Source of the DNA: a virus
Direction: 5' to 3' (one strand)
Virus record (IMG/VR): IMGVR_UViG_3300042691_002288
Location: 1 to 24,388 of that record
DNA length: 24,388 nucleotides
In this document: positions 22,977 through 24,388 of the stretch, one piece after another
How positions within the stretch are numbered: position 1 is the first letter of the stretch
Layout of the letters: the number at the start of each line of letters is the position of its first letter
The notes under the pieces: generated by a model
The model's database searches: none
Told to the model about the DNA's origin: nothing
Seen by the model: the letters and a program-made list of their open reading frames with translations, nothing else
Made by a program: the position numbers and the translations under genes

Positions 22977-24388
22977 CTATCCAACGATAACTACGCGGTA
23001 TGCGTTGTTTGTTGGTGCTGTTGCAAATGAGACAGTAACTGTATTTGCGTCTGTTCTAACGACATCAGTTTCTACTGTGTCAAAAGATGAATTATCATAA
23101 ACATTAACGACAACATCTCTGCTGCCTAGATTATGAGTAATTGCAAATGAAGTACTTGAACCATTTCCAACGTTAGCAGAAGCCTTCTTTGTGAAGCCAT
23201 CTGTTACGAATGCTGATTCTAATGTTGTTTTATCTACTGCTAATCCACTTGTTGTTGACAAGTAAGAATTAGATGCTGCAAGAATTACAGAAGCACTAAG
23301 TGTTCCTGCACCACCTGCATTATCAGTATATCCAAAATCAATAGTTGCAGAATCTGTTGCCATTAAACCAACGGCATCTTCTACTGCTTCTTGGAAATCA
23401 GTAATTGCAGAAGCACTATGTGTGTGACCTTCTAGTGATACAGCATATGATGCACTACCATTGTTTGCAGTCCACTTGCCTTCTGATTCATCCCAAAAGA
23501 ATGAAGCATTGGCACTGTCTCCACGTTCTACTTCAATACCAGCATCTGCAACAGGAGTTCCTGTAGCATTACTGTTAAGAAGAACAATATTGTCTTCTAC
23601 AGTTAATGTTGCTGTATTTAGGTATGTTGTGCTACCTGATACTGTTAAGTTTCCGTCTACAACTAAGTCACCAGCGACTGTTACGTTATCTGGCAAACCG
23701 ATTTGTACAGCACCTGCTGATGCAGATACAGTAATTTCATTGTTTGTTCCAGTAAGACTTGTTACGCCAGTGTTAGTAATTGTTAAAGCGGCACCTTCGC
23801 CACTTCCGCTAATATTAATACCAGTTCCTGCTGTTGCAGAAGCAACATAGTCACCTGTTGTATCAGTTCCTAGTGCTACAGAGTTTGGTTGAACTGTTGC
23901 ATTAATTGTAATGTCAGTTGAACCATTAAAACTTGCACTACCACTTAAATCTCCACCTAGGGAGATTGTTCTTGCTGTTGCTAGTGTGGAAGCAGTTGCT
24001 GCGTTTCCTGTAGTGTTAGCATTAATTGTTGATGGTAAACTTAGCGTTACTGATCCAGTTGATGCAGATACTTCAATTTCGTCTGCTGTACCAGCAAGGT
24101 TTATTACACCAGTGTTGGTAACAACTAAACTGCTTGTTTCGTCATTGTAGTTTACATTTATACCAGTTCCTGCATCAATTAAAGACGCAATTAAATCTTC
24201 AATTTCTTCGTTAGAAGCACCTACGAATTGCCATGCTGAAGCAGAGCCATTGTAGAATTTTAATTTTTGATTTGAGGTATTAAAGTAAACTTGACCTGCT
24301 TTTCCAGTTTCTGGATCTGTTCCAAGATTTTGAATAACACCATTTAATAATTGATTGGTATTAAGATCTAAGTTTGTTAAAAATTTTC
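22977..24388 (-). CDS. tail fibre, 5' end outside the window
   Basis: The frame stays open to the right edge (in-frame codons from 24386), so the start is missing; 470 residues are visible. A TTG near 23696 is internal and not a likely start. Visible order: GQVYFNTSNQKLKFYNGS (31-48); two copies of a unit with NTGV, G(T)xxEIxVSASxG and LP (about 91-120 and 206-233); the widespread fibre repeat GNAATASTLATARTISLGG with FNGSTDITINATV (127-165); GNLTVSGSTTYLNTATLTVEDN (245-265 region); DAGIEVERG and FFWDESEGKW; GHTHSASAITDFQEAVEDAV with an HxH motif at 321-323; and the C-terminal domain HNLGSRDVVVNVYDNSSF to AYRVVIVG. All are typical aquatic phage fibre elements. It is the first visible gene of the minus-strand run. 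Confidence 0.92.
   Translation of the reverse strand, partial: KFLTNLDLNTNQLLNGVIQNLGTDPETGKAGQVYFNTSNQKLKFYNGSASAWQFVGASNEEIEDLIASLIDAGTGINVNYNDETSSLVVTNTGVINLAGTADEIEVSASTGSVTLSLPSTINANTTGNAATASTLATARTISLGGDLSGSASFNGSTDITINATVQPNSVALGTDTTGDYVASATAGTGINISGSGEGAALTITNTGVTSLTGTNNEITVSASAGAVQIGLPDNVTVAGDLVVDGNLTVSGSTTYLNTATLTVEDNIVLLNSNATGTPVADAGIEVERGDSANASFFWDESEGKWTANNGSASYAVSLEGHTHSASAITDFQEAVEDAVGLMATDSATIDFGYTDNAGGAGTLSASVILAASNSYLSTTSGLAVDKTTLESAFVTDGFTKKASANVGNGSSTSFAITHNLGSRDVVVNVYDNSSFDTVETDVVRTDANTVTVSFATAPTNNAYRVVIVG

Noticed and set aside
23694-23696. TTG as the start of the right-edge fibre
   Set aside because: The same frame continues without a stop to 24388 and codes for typical fibre repeats, so the TTG is an internal leucine.
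1265-24388. A diversity-generating retroelement behind the adhesin variation
   Set aside because: No reverse transcriptase or template/variable repeat pair was seen in the window. Variation is better explained by duplication and recombination, though genes outside cannot be excluded.

Overview
The window looks like part of a tailed double-stranded DNA phage genome, AT-rich by eye, and probably from an aquatic phage. Many protein signatures match those I know from marine and freshwater T4-like myoviruses: tail-fibre modules with NLYYTNTR, NGGFDIWQRG and LKVYNG, a WENL/SWYGAG structural protein, a tail-fibre assembly chaperone and a NodU/CmcH-type carbamoyltransferase. The host cannot be named from this sequence. 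I see no integrase, tRNA, CRISPR array, insertion sequence or reverse transcriptase.

Layout. Positions 2-1264, plus strand: the C-terminal three quarters of a carbamoyltransferase, cut by the left edge. All other genes are on the minus strand, read from right to left (24388 to 1265), as one dense run of 27 genes. In transcription order they are: a fibre protein cut by the right edge; a 659-aa fibre; a glycine-rich adhesin; two small proteins; a 231-aa fibre; a 189-aa small beta protein; three tandem glycine-rich adhesins; a tail-fibre assembly chaperone; a 299-aa fibre; a 1002-aa structural protein; a 188-aa fibre/adaptor; a LamG lectin; a 494-aa fibre with 10-residue repeats; a 111-aa small beta protein; a glycine-rich adhesin; two fibre proteins sharing one N-terminal module; six smaller or adaptor-type proteins; a last glycine-rich adhesin; and a small unknown protein. 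No gap exceeds 58 bp, so there is no long non-coding stretch. Eight junctions are one-base TAATG stop/start overlaps, which suggests translational coupling.

How the genes may work together. About 23 kb is devoted almost entirely to host-contact parts of the virion. The parts recur: six glycine-rich adhesins in two subtypes, a short fibre/small beta/glycine-rich cassette present twice, two adaptor-plus-tip pairs, two fibres with the same head and different tails, and a WVDS/KVYNG module scattered through most fibres. The best reading is a modular, repeatedly duplicated receptor-binding locus that gives the phage several alternative or simultaneously displayed adhesins. The single chaperone sits directly after the triple adhesin array. 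Regulation appears simple: the few gaps longer than 20 bp tend to hold a TATAAT-like box on the minus strand, and the largest gap also holds a perfect 10-bp stem-loop.

Limits. All homology statements come from memory of family patterns, not from a search. Domain assignments for the fibre proteins are more reliable than their exact place in the virion.
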